This document shows, one piece after another, positions 17,987 to 27,824 of a stretch of DNA of 64,000 nt (its first letter is position 1; every line of letters starts with the position of its first letter). Source of the stretch: Pseudomonas kielensis (GTDB taxonomy: Bacteria > Pseudomonadota > Gammaproteobacteria > Pseudomonadales > Pseudomonadaceae). Under the pieces are notes generated by a model. That model saw only the letters and a program-made list of their open reading frames with translations. It searched no databases and was not told the DNA's origin. The stretch covers positions 124,001 through 188,000 of the forward strand of contig NZ_JACMYG010000005.1 in the NCBI RefSeq assembly GCF_014236655.1, in the 5' to 3' direction. The position numbers and the translations under genes are program-made.

Positions 17987-18817
17987 TTACTGGCGAACCA
18001 GGCGATGGTTGGGCAATTGCACGTCTTCGGTACTGCGGTACGGGTTGATGTCCAGCCCGCCCCGGCGCACATAACGCGCATAGACGGTCAACTTCTCCGG
18101 CTTCAGCAGGCGCTGCAGGTCGAGGAAGATCCGCTCCACGCACTGTTCGTGGAAATCCGAGTGCTGGCGGAAGCTCACCAGGTACGCCAACAGACTGGCG
18201 TGATCCAATGCCGCACCACGGTACTGCACCGCCACGCTGCCCCAGTCCGGCTGGCTGGTGACCGGGCAGTTGGATTTGAGCAAATGGCTGTGCACGCTCT
18301 CCTCGACGATACGCGAGGCATCACAACGCAGCAGTTCCGGACGCGGGTGCTCGTAGTTGCTGACACTGATATCCAGGTCATCGATGCACACCCCCGGCAG
18401 GGCCACCACCCCTTCGGCCTGCACCTCGTTCAAGCTGCGAATGCGCACGCCCACCGGCTTGCCTGCAGCCGCAGACAGATCCTTGGCCAGGGTGGCTTGC
18501 AGGGTCTGGGTGTCGGCGAACGGCGTCTGGTTCAATGAGTTCAGGTACAGCTTGAACGACTTGGACTCAATGATGTTCGGCGAGTCAGCCGGGATGCTGA
18601 ACTCACCGATGGCCACCACCGGCTTGCCCGACGGCAGCAGCCAGGACAGTTCGAAGCAGTTCCAGAAGTCCACGCCCTTGTACGGCAGGGTGTCGGCCGT
18701 CAGCCCCAGCTCGGCCCATTTTGCGGTGCGCGGGATCGGGAACAACAAAGATGGCGTGTACGTGGCGATGTATTCGCTGGATTTGCCCAGCGGCGAGTGT
18801 TCGGCTGCGGGATGCAT
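17987..18817 (-). CDS. queF: NADPH-dependent 7-cyano-7-deazaguanine reductase QueF
   Basis: A 276-residue bimodular (long type) QueF, reducing preQ0 to preQ1 in queuosine synthesis. The catalytic Cys is residue 184 in [12 protein letters not shown]; the QueF motif region is [15 protein letters not shown]; the C-terminal part has [10 protein letters not shown] and [16 protein letters not shown]. Length equals the E. coli type. It is transcribed alone on the minus strand; the Shine-Dalgarno is weak (AGG). Neighbour to the cupredoxin gene, whose stop lies 61 bp upstream. Confidence 0.97.
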   Translation of the reverse strand: MHPAAEHSPLGKSSEYIATYTPSLLFPIPRTAKWAELGLTADTLPYKGVDFWNCFELSWLLPSGKPVVAIGEFSIPADSPNIIESKSFKLYLNSLNQTPFADTQTLQATLAKDLSAAAGKPVGVRIRSLNEVQAEGVVALPGVCIDDLDISVSNYEHPRPELLRCDASRIVEESVHSHLLKSNCPVTSQPDWGSVAVQYRGAALDHASLLAYLVSFRQHSDFHEQCVERIFLDLQRLLKPEKLTVYARYVRRGGLDINPYRSTEDVQLPNHRLVRQ

Positions 18818-18878
18818 GGCGGAAACCTGACTGAAGAATCAGCCGATTCTACCAGCCTTTGCTCCCGCCTTTGAGTGC

Positions 18879-19424
18879 TTACTGACTGACCGTCAGTTTG
18901 CCGACCATGCCCGCCTGGTAGTGACCCGGGATGTTGCAGGCGAATTCCAGGTTGCCGGCCTGCTTGAAGGTCCAGGTCAGCTCAGCCGTTTTACCCGGCT
19001 CGACGAGCACACTGTTGGGGTCATCGTGCTGCATCGCCCCATGGTCCATGCCCGCCATCGAACCGTGGCCCATGGCCGCGTGATCCATGGCCGGCGCTTT
19101 CATTGCGGTCGGGGTCAGTTGGCCGTTTTGCTGCATCTTGAGCATTTCAGCCTGGTGCTGGCTGTGCATCGCCACGTCACCCAGGTTGAATTCGTGCAGC
19201 AACTGGCCTTTGTTGATCAACACAAAACGCACGGTCTCACCGGCCTTGATCTGCAGGGCCTTGGGGTCAAAACTCATATCGCCCATGACAATTTCCACCG
19301 TGCGCGTCGCCTTGGCCGCTGGGGCAGGCTCACCGAAAGCGTAGGACTGCGCCGGCGCCGCCAGCAGCGGCGAACTCAATGCCAGCAAGCAGCCGGCCAA
19401 CACCCAGGATTTACCGAAAAACAT
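18879..19424 (-). CDS. Periplasmic cupredoxin-domain copper protein
   Basis: A 181-residue secreted protein. A signal peptide ends near LLAAPA (residue 24). The cupredoxin fold carries type-1 copper ligands His77 (LLHEFN), Cys163, His168 (CNIPGHYQ) and Met173. Residues 86-133 are a Met/His-rich insertion that could bind extra copper. The start at 19424 has GGAG 7 nt upstream; a GTG two codons earlier lacks this. It is divergent from copRS, and a CopR-type box lies 78-93 bp upstream. This gene is a known CopR target next to copRS in P. aeruginosa. Probable role: periplasmic copper tolerance. Confidence 0.9.
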   Translation of the reverse strand: MFFGKSWVLAGCLLALSSPLLAAPAQSYAFGEPAPAAKATRTVEIVMGDMSFDPKALQIKAGETVRFVLINKGQLLHEFNLGDVAMHSQHQAEMLKMQQNGQLTPTAMKAPAMDHAAMGHGSMAGMDHGAMQHDDPNSVLVEPGKTAELTWTFKQAGNLEFACNIPGHYQAGMVGKLTVSQ

Positions 19425-19501
19425 GATCACACTCCAACAAGATTAGGTTCAGCTTGTGGGAAACTCTAAGGGTGCGCCGCTGCCAAGTAGCTGACGAGTT
19501 G

Positions 19502-19517
19502 ATTACAACTTTGTCAG
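19502..19517 (-). promoter_or_regulatory. CopR box between cupredoxin gene and copR
   Basis: The minus strand reads CTGACAAAGTTGTAAT, an exact match to the CopR motif reported for P. aeruginosa (CTGACA-N5-GTAAT). It is 78 bp upstream of the cupredoxin start and 63 bp upstream of copR, so it may control both. Confidence 0.75.
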
Positions 19518-19579
19518 GTTGAGCCGACTGCGTGCACGCCACGGTATAACGCTTGTGTCCCATCTACCCTGAGCTGCCC

Positions 19580-20260
19580 ATGAAACTGCTGATCGTCGAA
19601 GACCAACCGAAAACCGGCCACTACCTGCGCCAGGGCCTGACCGAGGCCGGGTTCAACGTCGAACTGGTGGCCGACGGCACGACCGGCCAGCAACTGGCGT
19701 TGAGCGGGGAGTATGGGCTGCTGATTCTCGATGTGATGCTCCCTGGCCGCGACGGCTGGCAGATCCTGCAAGCAGTGCGCGGTGCCGGCCTCGACGTGCC
19801 AGTGTTATTCCTGACCGCCCGCGATGCGGTGCAGGACCGGGTCCATGGCCTGGAACTGGGCGCCGATGATTACCTGGTCAAGCCCTTCGCCTTTTCCGAA
19901 CTGCTGGCTCGGGTGCGCAGCCTGTTGCGCCGTGGCAGCACGGCCCCGCAGGAAACCTGCCTGCAACTGGCGGATCTGCGCCTGGACCTGATCCGCCGTC
20001 GGGTCGAACGTAATGGCCAACGCCTGGACCTGACCGCCAAGGAATTTGCCCTGTTGGAAATGCTCCTGCGCCGCCAGGGCGAAGTGCTGCCCAAATCCTT
20101 GATCGCCTCCCAGGTCTGGGACATGAATTTCGACAGCGACACCAACGTCATCGAAGTGGCGATCCGCCGTTTGCGCCTGAAAATCGACGATGACTTCCCC
20201 AACAAGTTGATCCATACCGTACGCGGCATGGGTTATGTGCTTGAAGAGCGTCCAGCCTGA
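19580..20260 (+). CDS. copR: Copper-responsive response regulator CopR (OmpR family)
   Basis: A 226-residue regulator. Receiver domain about 1-115 with IVEDQ, phospho-Asp in [13 protein letters not shown] (about residue 51), FLTARD and YLVKPF. The winged-helix output domain is in the C-terminal half ([43 protein letters not shown]). The start at 19580 (MKLLIVEDQ) fits the family; the preceding ORF extension has no receiver homology. It overlaps copS by one base. The divergent cupredoxin gene makes copper rather than zinc/cadmium the likely signal, though CzcR is very similar. Confidence 0.93.
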   Translation: MKLLIVEDQPKTGHYLRQGLTEAGFNVELVADGTTGQQLALSGEYGLLILDVMLPGRDGWQILQAVRGAGLDVPVLFLTARDAVQDRVHGLELGADDYLVKPFAFSELLARVRSLLRRGSTAPQETCLQLADLRLDLIRRRVERNGQRLDLTAKEFALLEMLLRRQGEVLPKSLIASQVWDMNFDSDTNVIEVAIRRLRLKIDDDFPNKLIHTVRGMGYVLEERPA

Positions 20261-21621
20261 TGCCCCGCCTGTCCCTGAGCAGTCGCCTGGCCCTGCTGTT
20301 TGCCGCGTGCACGGCGGTGGTCTCGCTGATTGCCGGCGTGCTGTTCAGTCGCGCCAGCGAAACCCACTTCATTGAACTCGACCAGCAACTGCTGGACGGC
20401 AAGCTGGTGGCCCTGCGCAGCGCCCTGCAAGGCGCGGACGACCCGGTGCTGTTCGCCCAGCGTAAAGCCCGTCTGCAGGAGGAAATGAGCCACCAGACCG
20501 ACCTCTCCCTGCGGGTACGCGGTGCCGACGGCCACGTGTGGTTCGACAGCACAGCCAACCTGCCTGACGACCTGCCTACCCTGACCGGCTTGTCTAGCCT
20601 GCACAGCGCCGGCACCGCCTATCGGGTCTTCAACGCGCCACTGGAGCCGGGCAGAACCGACGGCGCGCAACTGACCCTGGCGCTCGACATCACCCACCAC
20701 CAGCATTTCCTGCAGCGCATGCAGCATTTGATCTGGCTGACGGTCGGGCTCTCGGCCCTGGCCACGGCCTTGCTCGGGGCTTGGGCGGCGCGCAGTGGCT
20801 TGCGTCCGCTGCGGCGCATGAGTGACGTGGCGGCCGGGGTTTGCGCCAGCTCCCTGACCCAGCGCCTGCCCCACACGCAGATGCCCGCCGAGCTGGCCGA
20901 ACTGGCCCAGGCGTTCAACGCCATGCTCGGGCGTCTCGACGATTCATTCCAGCGGTTGTCGGCATTTTCCGCCGACATCGCCCACGAACTGCGCACCCCG
21001 CTGTCGAACCTGCTGACCCACACCCAGGTCACCCTGACCCGCCCGCGGGACCTCGAAGACTACCGCGAAGCCTTGCACAGCAACCTCGAGGAACTGCAAT
21101 GGATGGCACAACTGGTCAACGACATGCTGTACCTGGCCAAGGCTGACCACGGCCTGTTGATGCCCCGGCGTGAACCGCTGCAACTGGCGCAGGAGGCCGA
21201 TGCGCTGTTGGAGTTTTATGCGCCCCTGGCCGAAGACGCGCAGGTCCGCCTGACCCGCCAGGGCGAAGCCACCATCAGCGGCGACCGCAGCATGCTGCGC
21301 CGGGCCCTGTCCAACCTGCTGGACAACGCCCTGCGCTTTACCCCACCCCAGGGCGAGGTTCAGGTGCAGATCGTGGACGGGGCGCAGGGTTTGCACCTGA
21401 GTATCGCCAACACTGGCGACGGTATTCCCCCGGCCTTGTTGCCGCGCCTGTTCGACCGCTTCTATCGGGCCGATCCGGCGCGCCGTGAAGGCAGCAGTGA
21501 ACATGCGGGGTTGGGCCTGGCGATTACCCAGTCAATCATCCGCGCCCATGGCGGGACCATTCGTTGCGAATCGACCCAGGGCTGGACGCGTTTCGTGATC
21601 GAACTGCCAAAAGGCGATTGA
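20260..21621 (+). CDS. copS: Heavy-metal sensor histidine kinase CopS
   Basis: A 453-residue membrane kinase. TM1 about 10-30, periplasmic sensor about 31-150, TM2 about 155-178 (IWLTVGLSALATALLGAW), HAMP, then the H-box with phospho-His in DIAHELRTPLSN, N-box NLLDNALRF, and G-box GLGLAITQSI. It belongs to the CusS/CopS/CzcS heavy-metal group and starts on the copR stop codon, so the pair is translationally coupled. In Pseudomonas CopS senses periplasmic copper. A REP-like palindrome follows 30 bp after the stop. Confidence 0.93.
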   Translation: MPRLSLSSRLALLFAACTAVVSLIAGVLFSRASETHFIELDQQLLDGKLVALRSALQGADDPVLFAQRKARLQEEMSHQTDLSLRVRGADGHVWFDSTANLPDDLPTLTGLSSLHSAGTAYRVFNAPLEPGRTDGAQLTLALDITHHQHFLQRMQHLIWLTVGLSALATALLGAWAARSGLRPLRRMSDVAAGVCASSLTQRLPHTQMPAELAELAQAFNAMLGRLDDSFQRLSAFSADIAHELRTPLSNLLTHTQVTLTRPRDLEDYREALHSNLEELQWMAQLVNDMLYLAKADHGLLMPRREPLQLAQEADALLEFYAPLAEDAQVRLTRQGEATISGDRSMLRRALSNLLDNALRFTPPQGEVQVQIVDGAQGLHLSIANTGDGIPPALLPRLFDRFYRADPARREGSSEHAGLGLAITQSIIRAHGGTIRCESTQGWTRFVIELPKGD

Positions 21622-21650
21622 GCCCACGCGCTAATGCCTGCACAACGCCC

Positions 21651-21676
21651 GTGGGAGCGAGCCGGCTCGCTCCCAC
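21651..21676. repeat. REP-like palindrome after copS
   Basis: A perfect 26-bp palindrome with GTGGGAGCGAGCC as its left arm, the typical Pseudomonas REP core. It lies between convergent copS and lolE and may stop transcription from both sides, although no T-run follows. Confidence 0.7.
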
Positions 21677-21725
21677 GAAATCCTCGGTATGCCCCTGATT
21701 CATGGCACCCCGAGCAATGGCCGGA

Positions 21726-22970
21726 TCAGGAATAACGCAACGCGTGCGCTGGTTCGATCTTCGCCGCGCGCCAGGCCGGGTAAACGGTGGCCAGGAAGCT
21801 CAGGATAAAACCGGCCGAGCAGATCAACAGCACATCACCACCCTGTAACTCCGAAGGCAGGTTGCTGACGAAGTAAACGTCGGAACTGAAGACGTGTTGA
21901 CCGCTGACGCGCTCCACCCAGCCCACCAGCGCACTGACGTTCAGCGCCGCGACCACGCCGAGGACGCCGCCAATCAGGGTGCCGACGATACCGATCACCG
22001 TGCCCTGGACCATGAAGATCGCCATGATCTGCCGTGGCGTGGCACCAATGGTACGCAGGATCGCGATGTCGGCGCCCTTGTCGTTCACCACCATGATCAG
22101 GGTCGCGATGATGTTGAACGCCGCCACCGCGACGATCATCAGCAGCAACAGGCCGATCATGGTTTTTTCCATTTTCATGGCGCTGAACAGGCTGCCCTGG
22201 GTGTGGGTCCAGTCATCGGCCTTGTATCCAGCCCCCAGGCTGCCGGCAATCGCTGCCGACACCTGTGGCGCGGCGTACAGGTCCTTCACCGCCAGGCGCA
22301 CGCTTTGCACCTGGTTGGGTGCCCAGCGCTGCATCTGCGCGGCATCGGCGACATGGATCAGGGCCATCGAACCATCCAGTTCGGCACCGACCTTGAACAC
22401 CCCCACTACGTTCAGGCGCTGCATGCGCGGGGTGATGCCCCCCGGCGCGCTGCTGACTTCCGGCACGATCAGGGTGATCTTGTCGCCGACATTCAAACGA
22501 AAACGCCGTGCGGTGATTTCGCCCACCACCACCCCGAACTCACCCGGTTTCAGGTCATCCAGGCGCCCTTGCACGATGTGCTGGGCCACAATCGACACCT
22601 TGCCTTCCTGGGCCGGGTCGACGCCGCTGATCTGGATCGGCTGCATCGAGCCCTTGTAGGAGAGCATGCCTTCCATCTCGGTGAAGGGCACCGCGGCGGT
22701 CACCGCGGGATTTTTCAACGCAGCGGCAGCCACCGGCGCCCAATCGTCGATCGGCTTGACGCCAACGATGGTTGCGTGGGGCACCATGCCGAGGATGCGC
22801 GAGCTCATTTCGCGCTGGAAGCCGTTCATCACCGACAGCACCACGATCATCGCCAACACGCCCAGGGCGAGGCCGATCATCGAGGTCATCGAGATAAACG
22901 AAACAAAGCGATTGCGGCGCTTGGCGCGGGTATAGCGCATGCCGATAAAGATCGATAACGGTCTGAACAT
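21726..22970 (-). CDS. lolE: Lipoprotein-releasing ABC transporter permease (LolE position)
   Basis: A 414-residue inner-membrane permease of the LolC/LolE family. Segment 1 ([18 protein letters not shown]), a large periplasmic domain (about 50-265), then three TM segments in the C-terminal third (around FNIIATLIMVV, IGIVGTLIGGV and ILSFLATVYPAW). With LolD it detaches outer-membrane lipoproteins and passes them to LolA. The start MFRPL matches the sister permease; a GTG 12 bp upstream is possible and neither has a good ribosome site. It is the third gene of the cluster, separated from lolD by a hairpin with a T-rich tail. LolC versus LolE naming is by position only. Confidence 0.88.
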   Translation of the reverse strand: MFRPLSIFIGMRYTRAKRRNRFVSFISMTSMIGLALGVLAMIVVLSVMNGFQREMSSRILGMVPHATIVGVKPIDDWAPVAAAALKNPAVTAAVPFTEMEGMLSYKGSMQPIQISGVDPAQEGKVSIVAQHIVQGRLDDLKPGEFGVVVGEITARRFRLNVGDKITLIVPEVSSAPGGITPRMQRLNVVGVFKVGAELDGSMALIHVADAAQMQRWAPNQVQSVRLAVKDLYAAPQVSAAIAGSLGAGYKADDWTHTQGSLFSAMKMEKTMIGLLLLMIVAVAAFNIIATLIMVVNDKGADIAILRTIGATPRQIMAIFMVQGTVIGIVGTLIGGVLGVVAALNVSALVGWVERVSGQHVFSSDVYFVSNLPSELQGGDVLLICSAGFILSFLATVYPAWRAAKIEPAHALRYS

Positions 22971-22986
22971 TCGCTGGGGCACCGTA

Positions 22987-23023
22987 TAAAAATAAAAGAC
23001 CCGGCGCCTGTTCAGGCACCGGG
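22987..23023 (-). terminator. Terminator-like hairpin between lolD and lolE
   Basis: On the minus strand CCCGGTGCCTG and CAGGCGCCGGG pair (11 bp with one mismatch, 2-nt loop), then TCTTTTATTTTTA. It starts 11 bp after the lolD stop and ends only 5 bp before the GTG (17 bp before the ATG) of the next gene, so it also limits room for a ribosome site. Confidence 0.75.
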
Positions 23024-23033
23024 TTTCAAAGCA

Positions 23034-23732
23034 TCAGATGGGCGTCAGGCGACCTTCCTGCAAGTGCAGTACGCGATCCATCTGCCGTGCCAGGTTCATG
23101 TCGTGGGTCACCACCAGGAACGCCGTGCGCATCGAGGTGCTGAGTTCCAGCATCAGGTCCTGGATACCTTGCGCGGTATGGGAGTCGAGGTTGCCGGTCG
23201 GCTCGTCGAGCATCACCAGCCCCGGGTTGTTCACCAGCGCACGGGCGATGGCCACGCGCTGGCGCTCGCCACCGGACAGTTCGGCCGGCTTGTGCTCCAG
23301 GCGATGCCCCAGGCCTACGCGCTCCAGCAAGGCGGTCGCGCGCTGGCGAGCCTGCGGGATCGCGGTCTTGCCGATCAACAGCGGCATGCAGACGTTTTCC
23401 AGGGCGGTGAACTCAGGCAACAGGTGATGGAACTGGTAGACGAAGCCCAACGAACGGTTGCGCAGCAAGCCACGGTTCTTTTCATTGAGTGCCGACAGTT
23501 CTTCACCGGCCAGCCAGACGCTGCCCTGGGTCGGCGTATCGAGCCCGCCCAGCAGATTGAGCAAGGTACTCTTGCCCGACCCCGAAGTCCCGACGATCGC
23601 GACGCGCTCGCCCGGGTGCAACTCCAGTTGCAGACCGGCCAGCACCTCCACCGATTCCGGACCTTCCTCGTAGGATTTGCCCAGGTTGCGGCAACTCAAG
23701 ATTGCTTTTTCGCTCATGCCCAACTCACTCAT
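23034..23732 (-). CDS. lolD: Lipoprotein-releasing ABC transporter ATPase LolD
   Basis: A 232-residue ABC ATPase. Walker [11 protein letters not shown]-loop [17 protein letters not shown] (typical LolD/MacB group), signature [15 protein letters not shown], Walker [15 protein letters not shown]-loop VVTHDMN. It powers lipoprotein release with the two flanking permeases. The chosen ATG at 23732 overlaps the lolC stop by 8 bp; an internal ATG five codons later is also possible. Co-transcribed with lolC. Confidence 0.96.
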   Translation of the reverse strand: MSELGMSEKAILSCRNLGKSYEEGPESVEVLAGLQLELHPGERVAIVGTSGSGKSTLLNLLGGLDTPTQGSVWLAGEELSALNEKNRGLLRNRSLGFVYQFHHLLPEFTALENVCMPLLIGKTAIPQARQRATALLERVGLGHRLEHKPAELSGGERQRVAIARALVNNPGLVMLDEPTGNLDSHTAQGIQDLMLELSTSMRTAFLVVTHDMNLARQMDRVLHLQEGRLTPI

Positions 23733-24975
23733 AACGTAGCGCCTCCGCCGGCTGGGTGCGCGCGGCACGCCAGGCTGGATACAGGGTGGCGAGGAAACTC
23801 AGGACCAACGCCGCACCGCAGACCATCAACACATCCTGGGCCTGCAACTGCGACGGCAGGTAGTCGATGAAGTACACATCGGCGTTGAGAAACTTGTGCC
23901 CGATCAGGCCTTCAAGGGCAGAGATTGCCGCGCTGACATTCAGTGCGGCAAACATCCCCACCAGCGCGCCGATGGCCGTGCCGACCACGCCGATCACCGT
24001 GCCCTGGACCATGAAGATCGCCATGATGGTGCCCGGCGTAGCGCCCAGGGTACGCAGGATCGCGATGTCGCCCTTCTTGTCATTGACCACCATCACCAGG
24101 GTGGAAATGATGTTGAACGCCGCCACCGCGACGATCAGCAGCAACAACAGGCCGATCATGGCTTTTTCCATGCGGATGGCCTGGTACAGGTTGCCGTGGG
24201 TGCGGGTCCAGTCACGGGCGTAGAAACGGTCATCACCCAATTGTTGGGCGATGTTCCAGGCCGCGCGCGGGGCCTGGAACAGGTCGTCGAACTTCAGGCG
24301 CAGGCCCTGGATCTGGTCTGGCTTCCAGCGATGCAGCTTGGACAAATCCTGCTGGTTGGTGACCCCCAGGTAGCCGTCGATTTCACCGGCGCCGACATGA
24401 AAGATGCCGACCACGGTAAAGCGCTTCATGCGCGGGAACATCCCGGCCGGGGTCACGGTGACTTCCGGCGCGACGAAGGTCAGCTTGTCGCCGAGGCCCA
24501 CCCCGAGCTTGGCCGCCGCCTTGTCGCCGATGACAATGCCGAAGCTGCCGGGCGCCAGGTCGTCGAGCTTGCCCTGCTGCATGAAGTTATCAATGATCGA
24601 GACTTGGCGCTCCAGCGCCGGGTCGATGCCATTGAGCAACACTTTGGAGACCTGGCCGTTGTGGGTCAGCAGCCCTTGCATCTGGGTAAACGGCGCGACG
24701 GCCAGCACCTGCGGGTTCTGCTTGACCTTGGCGGCCAGGCTCGGCCAGTCGCTGATTGGCTCACCGGACTCGATGGTCGCGTGGGGCACCATGCCCAGCA
24801 CGCGGGTGCGCATCTCATGATCGAAGCCGTTCATCACCGACAACACCACAATCATCACGACCACGCCCAGGGCGAGTCCGATCATCGAAGTCAGGGAAAT
24901 GAACGACACAAAATGATTGCGCCGCTTGGCACGGGTATAACGCGTACCGATAAATACGAAGAGAGGTCTGAACAT
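23725..24975 (-). CDS. lolC: Lipoprotein-releasing ABC transporter permease (LolC position)
   Basis: A 416-residue LolC/LolE-family permease, first gene of lolC-lolD-lolE. It has a cytosolic start [16 protein letters not shown]1 ([20 protein letters not shown]), periplasmic domain about 50-265, and three C-terminal TM segments ending [22 protein letters not shown]. It is clearly similar to the third gene (same N-terminal RYTRAKRRN block and C-terminal LYPAWRAA block), as LolC and LolE are paralogues. The ATG at 24975 starts MFRPL. The promoter should be in the 94 bp before it, shared with the divergent PilZ gene. Confidence 0.9.
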   Translation of the reverse strand: MFRPLFVFIGTRYTRAKRRNHFVSFISLTSMIGLALGVVVMIVVLSVMNGFDHEMRTRVLGMVPHATIESGEPISDWPSLAAKVKQNPQVLAVAPFTQMQGLLTHNGQVSKVLLNGIDPALERQVSIIDNFMQQGKLDDLAPGSFGIVIGDKAAAKLGVGLGDKLTFVAPEVTVTPAGMFPRMKRFTVVGIFHVGAGEIDGYLGVTNQQDLSKLHRWKPDQIQGLRLKFDDLFQAPRAAWNIAQQLGDDRFYARDWTRTHGNLYQAIRMEKAMIGLLLLLIVAVAAFNIISTLVMVVNDKKGDIAILRTLGATPGTIMAIFMVQGTVIGVVGTAIGALVGMFAALNVSAAISALEGLIGHKFLNADVYFIDYLPSQLQAQDVLMVCGAALVLSFLATLYPAWRAARTQPAEALRYE

Positions 24976-25069
24976 GTCGGGGCTTGTTCGGAGGGAAAAG
25001 GAACGTCCTTGTGGCGGGGGTCGATAACCAGCTTTACACTCAGACCACCGCCGCTACCATGGGTTCGCC

Positions 25070-25651
25070 ATGTCGACATTAGATGAAGAAGATCGCCGCG
25101 AATACTACCGTATCGAGGACAGGATCGCACTGGAAATTCAGCCCCTGACGGGCCCCGCCGCCACGGCCGAGGAAGTGTTGCAGGATGCTTCCCCGCTGTT
25201 CAATCTGCTCAGTGAACTGCACCTGAGCGAATTCGAATCCCAGCACCTGCTGCGCCAGATCAGCGAGCGCGATCGCAACACTGCGGCCTACCTGAAAGTG
25301 CTGAACAAACGCATCGACCTACTCAGTCAGGTCGTGGCGCTGACGGTCCTCGGCCAGATCGGCGAACCACAACCGGTGATCCTTTCCGAGGGCGGCATCG
25401 ACTTCCAGCATCCCACCCCGCTCGCCCCCGGCAGTCATCTGTCGATCAAACTGGTGCTCATGCCCCAGGCCCTGGGCCTGCTGATGCGCGCCCGAGTCAC
25501 CCATTGCGATGCCACGGACGGCGGTTTTGACGTCGGCACCCAATTCCAACACTTAAGCGACGCCCAGCGCCAACTGCTGGCACGCTATATCCTGCAAAGA
25601 CAGGCCCAAGAACGCCGCCTGGCGCGCGAACACACCGAATCCGGCAATTAA
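25070..25651 (+). CDS. PilZ-domain protein with altered c-di-GMP motif
   Basis: A 193-residue cytosolic protein. The RxxxR part of the PilZ motif may be R-E-Y-Y-R near residue 10, but it is at the very N-terminus, about 95 residues before the PilZ-like beta-barrel, which seems to start near LSEGGIDF (about 105). There the usual D/NxSxxG reads ILSEGG, so the Asp/Asn is missing. Helices fill about 35-95. It is divergent from lolC and 13 bp before the GDPD gene, so probably co-transcribed with it. c-di-GMP binding is doubtful. Confidence 0.82.
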   Translation: MSTLDEEDRREYYRIEDRIALEIQPLTGPAATAEEVLQDASPLFNLLSELHLSEFESQHLLRQISERDRNTAAYLKVLNKRIDLLSQVVALTVLGQIGEPQPVILSEGGIDFQHPTPLAPGSHLSIKLVLMPQALGLLMRARVTHCDATDGGFDVGTQFQHLSDAQRQLLARYILQRQAQERRLAREHTESGN

Positions 25652-25664
25652 TTAAGGAACCACC

Positions 25665-26387
25665 GTGACCCTCATCTACGGCCACCGCGGCGCTAAAGGC
25701 GAAGCACCGGAAAACACCCTGACCAGCTTTCAGCAATGCCTCAAGCATGGCGTGCGTCGCTGCGAACTGGACCTGCACCTGTCCATGGACAACGAGTTGA
25801 TGGTGATCCATGACTCGACGCTCAAGCGCACCACCGACCGCCGCGGCAAGGTGGTCGAGCACAAGGCAGCGGACCTGGTGACCTACGACGCGCGCAAGGG
25901 CGGACCGGGCTGGATCACGCCTTGCCCGATTCCGACCCTGGAGCAACTGTTCGAACAGTGCGACTTCGACCATTGGCAACTGGAAGTCAAAAGCGCTTCA
26001 CGCACCCGCGCCGCCACCACCGTGCTGGCGATTCGCGAAATGGCCCAGCGTTTTGGCTTGCTGGACAAAGTCACCATCACCTCAAGCTCGCGGGAAGTGC
26101 TCAAGGCAGCGCTGGACCTGGTACCGGACGTGTCCCGGGGACTGGTGGCCGAATACGCCTGGCTCGACCCATTGAAGGTCGCGCAAAGCTATGGCTGCGA
26201 GATTCTGGCGCTGAACTGGACCCTGTGTACGCCGGAACGCCTGGAGAAGGCGCAGCGTCAGGGGTTGCATGTGTCGGTGTGGACTGTCAACGAGCCCGCG
26301 CTGATGCGCAGACTCGCTGACTTCGGCGTTGACAGCCTGATTACAGACTTTCCCGGTTTGGCCATTGCCACGCTCGAGAATTGCTGA
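25665..26387 (+). CDS. Glycerophosphodiester phosphodiesterase (GDPD, UgpQ-like)
   Basis: A 240-residue cytosolic TIM-barrel enzyme hydrolysing glycerophosphodiesters to glycerol 3-phosphate and an alcohol. Active-site blocks: YGHRGAKGEAPENTL, ELDLHLSMDNELMVIHD (metal ligands Glu/Asp and second catalytic His), QLEVKS, and VWTVNEPALMRRLADFGVDSLITDFP. No signal peptide, so it belongs to the UgpQ type rather than periplasmic GlpQ. GTG start with AAGGAA upstream. It runs in tandem with the PilZ gene and converges on sthA. Confidence 0.93.
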   Translation: MTLIYGHRGAKGEAPENTLTSFQQCLKHGVRRCELDLHLSMDNELMVIHDSTLKRTTDRRGKVVEHKAADLVTYDARKGGPGWITPCPIPTLEQLFEQCDFDHWQLEVKSASRTRAATTVLAIREMAQRFGLLDKVTITSSSREVLKAALDLVPDVSRGLVAEYAWLDPLKVAQSYGCEILALNWTLCTPERLEKAQRQGLHVSVWTVNEPALMRRLADFGVDSLITDFPGLAIATLENC

Positions 26388-26398
26388 AATCGGTCTCC

Positions 26399-26423
26399 CC
26401 GGCCGGCTCAGGCCACCGGCCGG
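26399..26423. terminator. Hairpin between convergent GDPD gene and sthA
   Basis: CCGGCCGG repeats on both sides of a 9-nt loop, giving an 8-bp GC stem between the two stop codons. There is no strong T-run on either strand, so it is a possible rather than certain terminator. Confidence 0.4.
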
Positions 26424-26429
26424 AGCCGC

Positions 26430-27824
26430 TCAAAAAAGCCGGTTGAGGCCATCGTATGCCGCTACCCGATAGGCTTCTGCCATGGTCGGGTAGTTGAACG
26501 TGGTGTTGACGAAGTACTTCAGGGTATTGAGTTCGCCCGGCTGGTTCATGATCGCCTGGCCGATGTGCACGATCTCCGACGCCTGATAACCGAAGCAGTG
26601 TACGCCCAGCACTTCCAGGGTTTCCCGGTGGAACAGGATCTTCAGCATGCCTTGCGGTTCACCGGCGATCTGCGCCCGGGCCATGCTCTTGAAGAACGCC
26701 TTGCCGACTTCGTAGGGCACCTTGGCCTGGGTCAGCTCCTGCTCGTTCTTGCCGATCGAGCTGATCTCCGGAATGGTGTAGATCCCGGTCGGCACGTCGT
26801 TGACGAAACGCCAGCTGCCATTGTCGACAATGCTGCCAGCGGCCGAACGACCCTGGTCATGGGCGGCACTGGCCAGGCTCGGCCAGCCGATCACATCGCC
26901 GGCGCCATAGATGTTCTGGATGCAGGTGCGGTAGTTCTCATCGACTTCGATCTGGCCACGGCTGTTGACCTTGACCCCGATGTTTTCCAGACCCAGTTGA
27001 TCGGTGTTGCCGGTCCGGCCGTTGCACCAGAGCAAGGCATCGGCCTTGATCTTCTTGCCGGACTTGAGGTGCAGGATCACCCCATTGTCCACGCCTTCAA
27101 CGTGATCGTATTCTTCGTTGTGGCGCACGGTGATGTTGTTGTTGCTGAAGTGGTAGCTCAGGGCCTGGGAGATTTCCGAGTCAAGGAAGCTCAGCAGTTG
27201 CCCACGGTTATCCACCAGCTCCACCAGCACACCCAGGCCACTGAAGATCGAGGCGTACTCGCAACCGATCACGCCGGCGCCGTAGACGATCAGCTTACGC
27301 GGGGTGTGACCGAGACTGAGGATGGTGTCGCTATCGTAGATACGCGGGTGGTGGAAATCGATGTCGGCCGGACGATACGGGCGCGATCCGGTGGCAATGA
27401 TAATGTGCTTGGCCACCAGTTTTTCGACCACGCCATTGGCGCAGACCACTTCGATGGTTTGCTCGTCAGCGAAGCTGCCGGTGCCAAAGAACACGTCAAT
27501 CCGATTGCGTGCGTAGTAGCCGGTGCGCGAGGCGACCTGCTTGGAGATGACTTTCTCGGCGCTTTTCAGCACGTCCGGGAACGAGAACCAGCGCGGCTCA
27601 CCAATGGCCCGGAACATCGGGTTGGTGTTGAACTGCATGATCTGCCGGACCGAGTGCCGCAACGCCTTGGACGGGATGGTGCCCAGGTGAGTGCAGTTGC
27701 CGCCGACCTGGCGACGACTATCGACCATCGCCACCTTGCGCCCTGCCTTGGCGGCATTCATTGCCGCGCCTTCTCCCGCTGGGCCGGAACCCAGCACCAC
27801 CACGTCGTAGTTGTAGACAGCCAT
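26430..27824 (-). CDS. sthA: Soluble pyridine nucleotide transhydrogenase
   Basis: A 464-residue FAD flavoprotein that moves hydride between NADPH and NAD+. FAD motif [13 protein letters not shown] near the N-terminus, NAD(P) motif [14 protein letters not shown], second FAD motif [16 protein letters not shown], and the dimer interface domain ([13 protein letters not shown]). In the disulfide-reductase redox motif the second Cys is absent ([15 protein letters not shown]), which is typical of SthA and separates it from lipoamide dehydrogenase. GAGGAG lies 5 nt before the ATG. Monocistronic. Confidence 0.97.
   Translation of the reverse strand: MAVYNYDVVVLGSGPAGEGAAMNAAKAGRKVAMVDSRRQVGGNCTHLGTIPSKALRHSVRQIMQFNTNPMFRAIGEPRWFSFPDVLKSAEKVISKQVASRTGYYARNRIDVFFGTGSFADEQTIEVVCANGVVEKLVAKHIIIATGSRPYRPADIDFHHPRIYDSDTILSLGHTPRKLIVYGAGVIGCEYASIFSGLGVLVELVDNRGQLLSFLDSEISQALSYHFSNNNITVRHNEEYDHVEGVDNGVILHLKSGKKIKADALLWCNGRTGNTDQLGLENIGVKVNSRGQIEVDENYRTCIQNIYGAGDVIGWPSLASAAHDQGRSAAGSIVDNGSWRFVNDVPTGIYTIPEISSIGKNEQELTQAKVPYEVGKAFFKSMARAQIAGEPQGMLKILFHRETLEVLGVHCFGYQASEIVHIGQAIMNQPGELNTLKYFVNTTFNYPTMAEAYRVAAYDGLNRLF

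Noticed and set aside
21726..24975. Tandem duplication of a permease gene
   Set aside because: The two similar permeases flanking an ATPase are the normal paralogous LolC/LolE arrangement, not a recent duplication.
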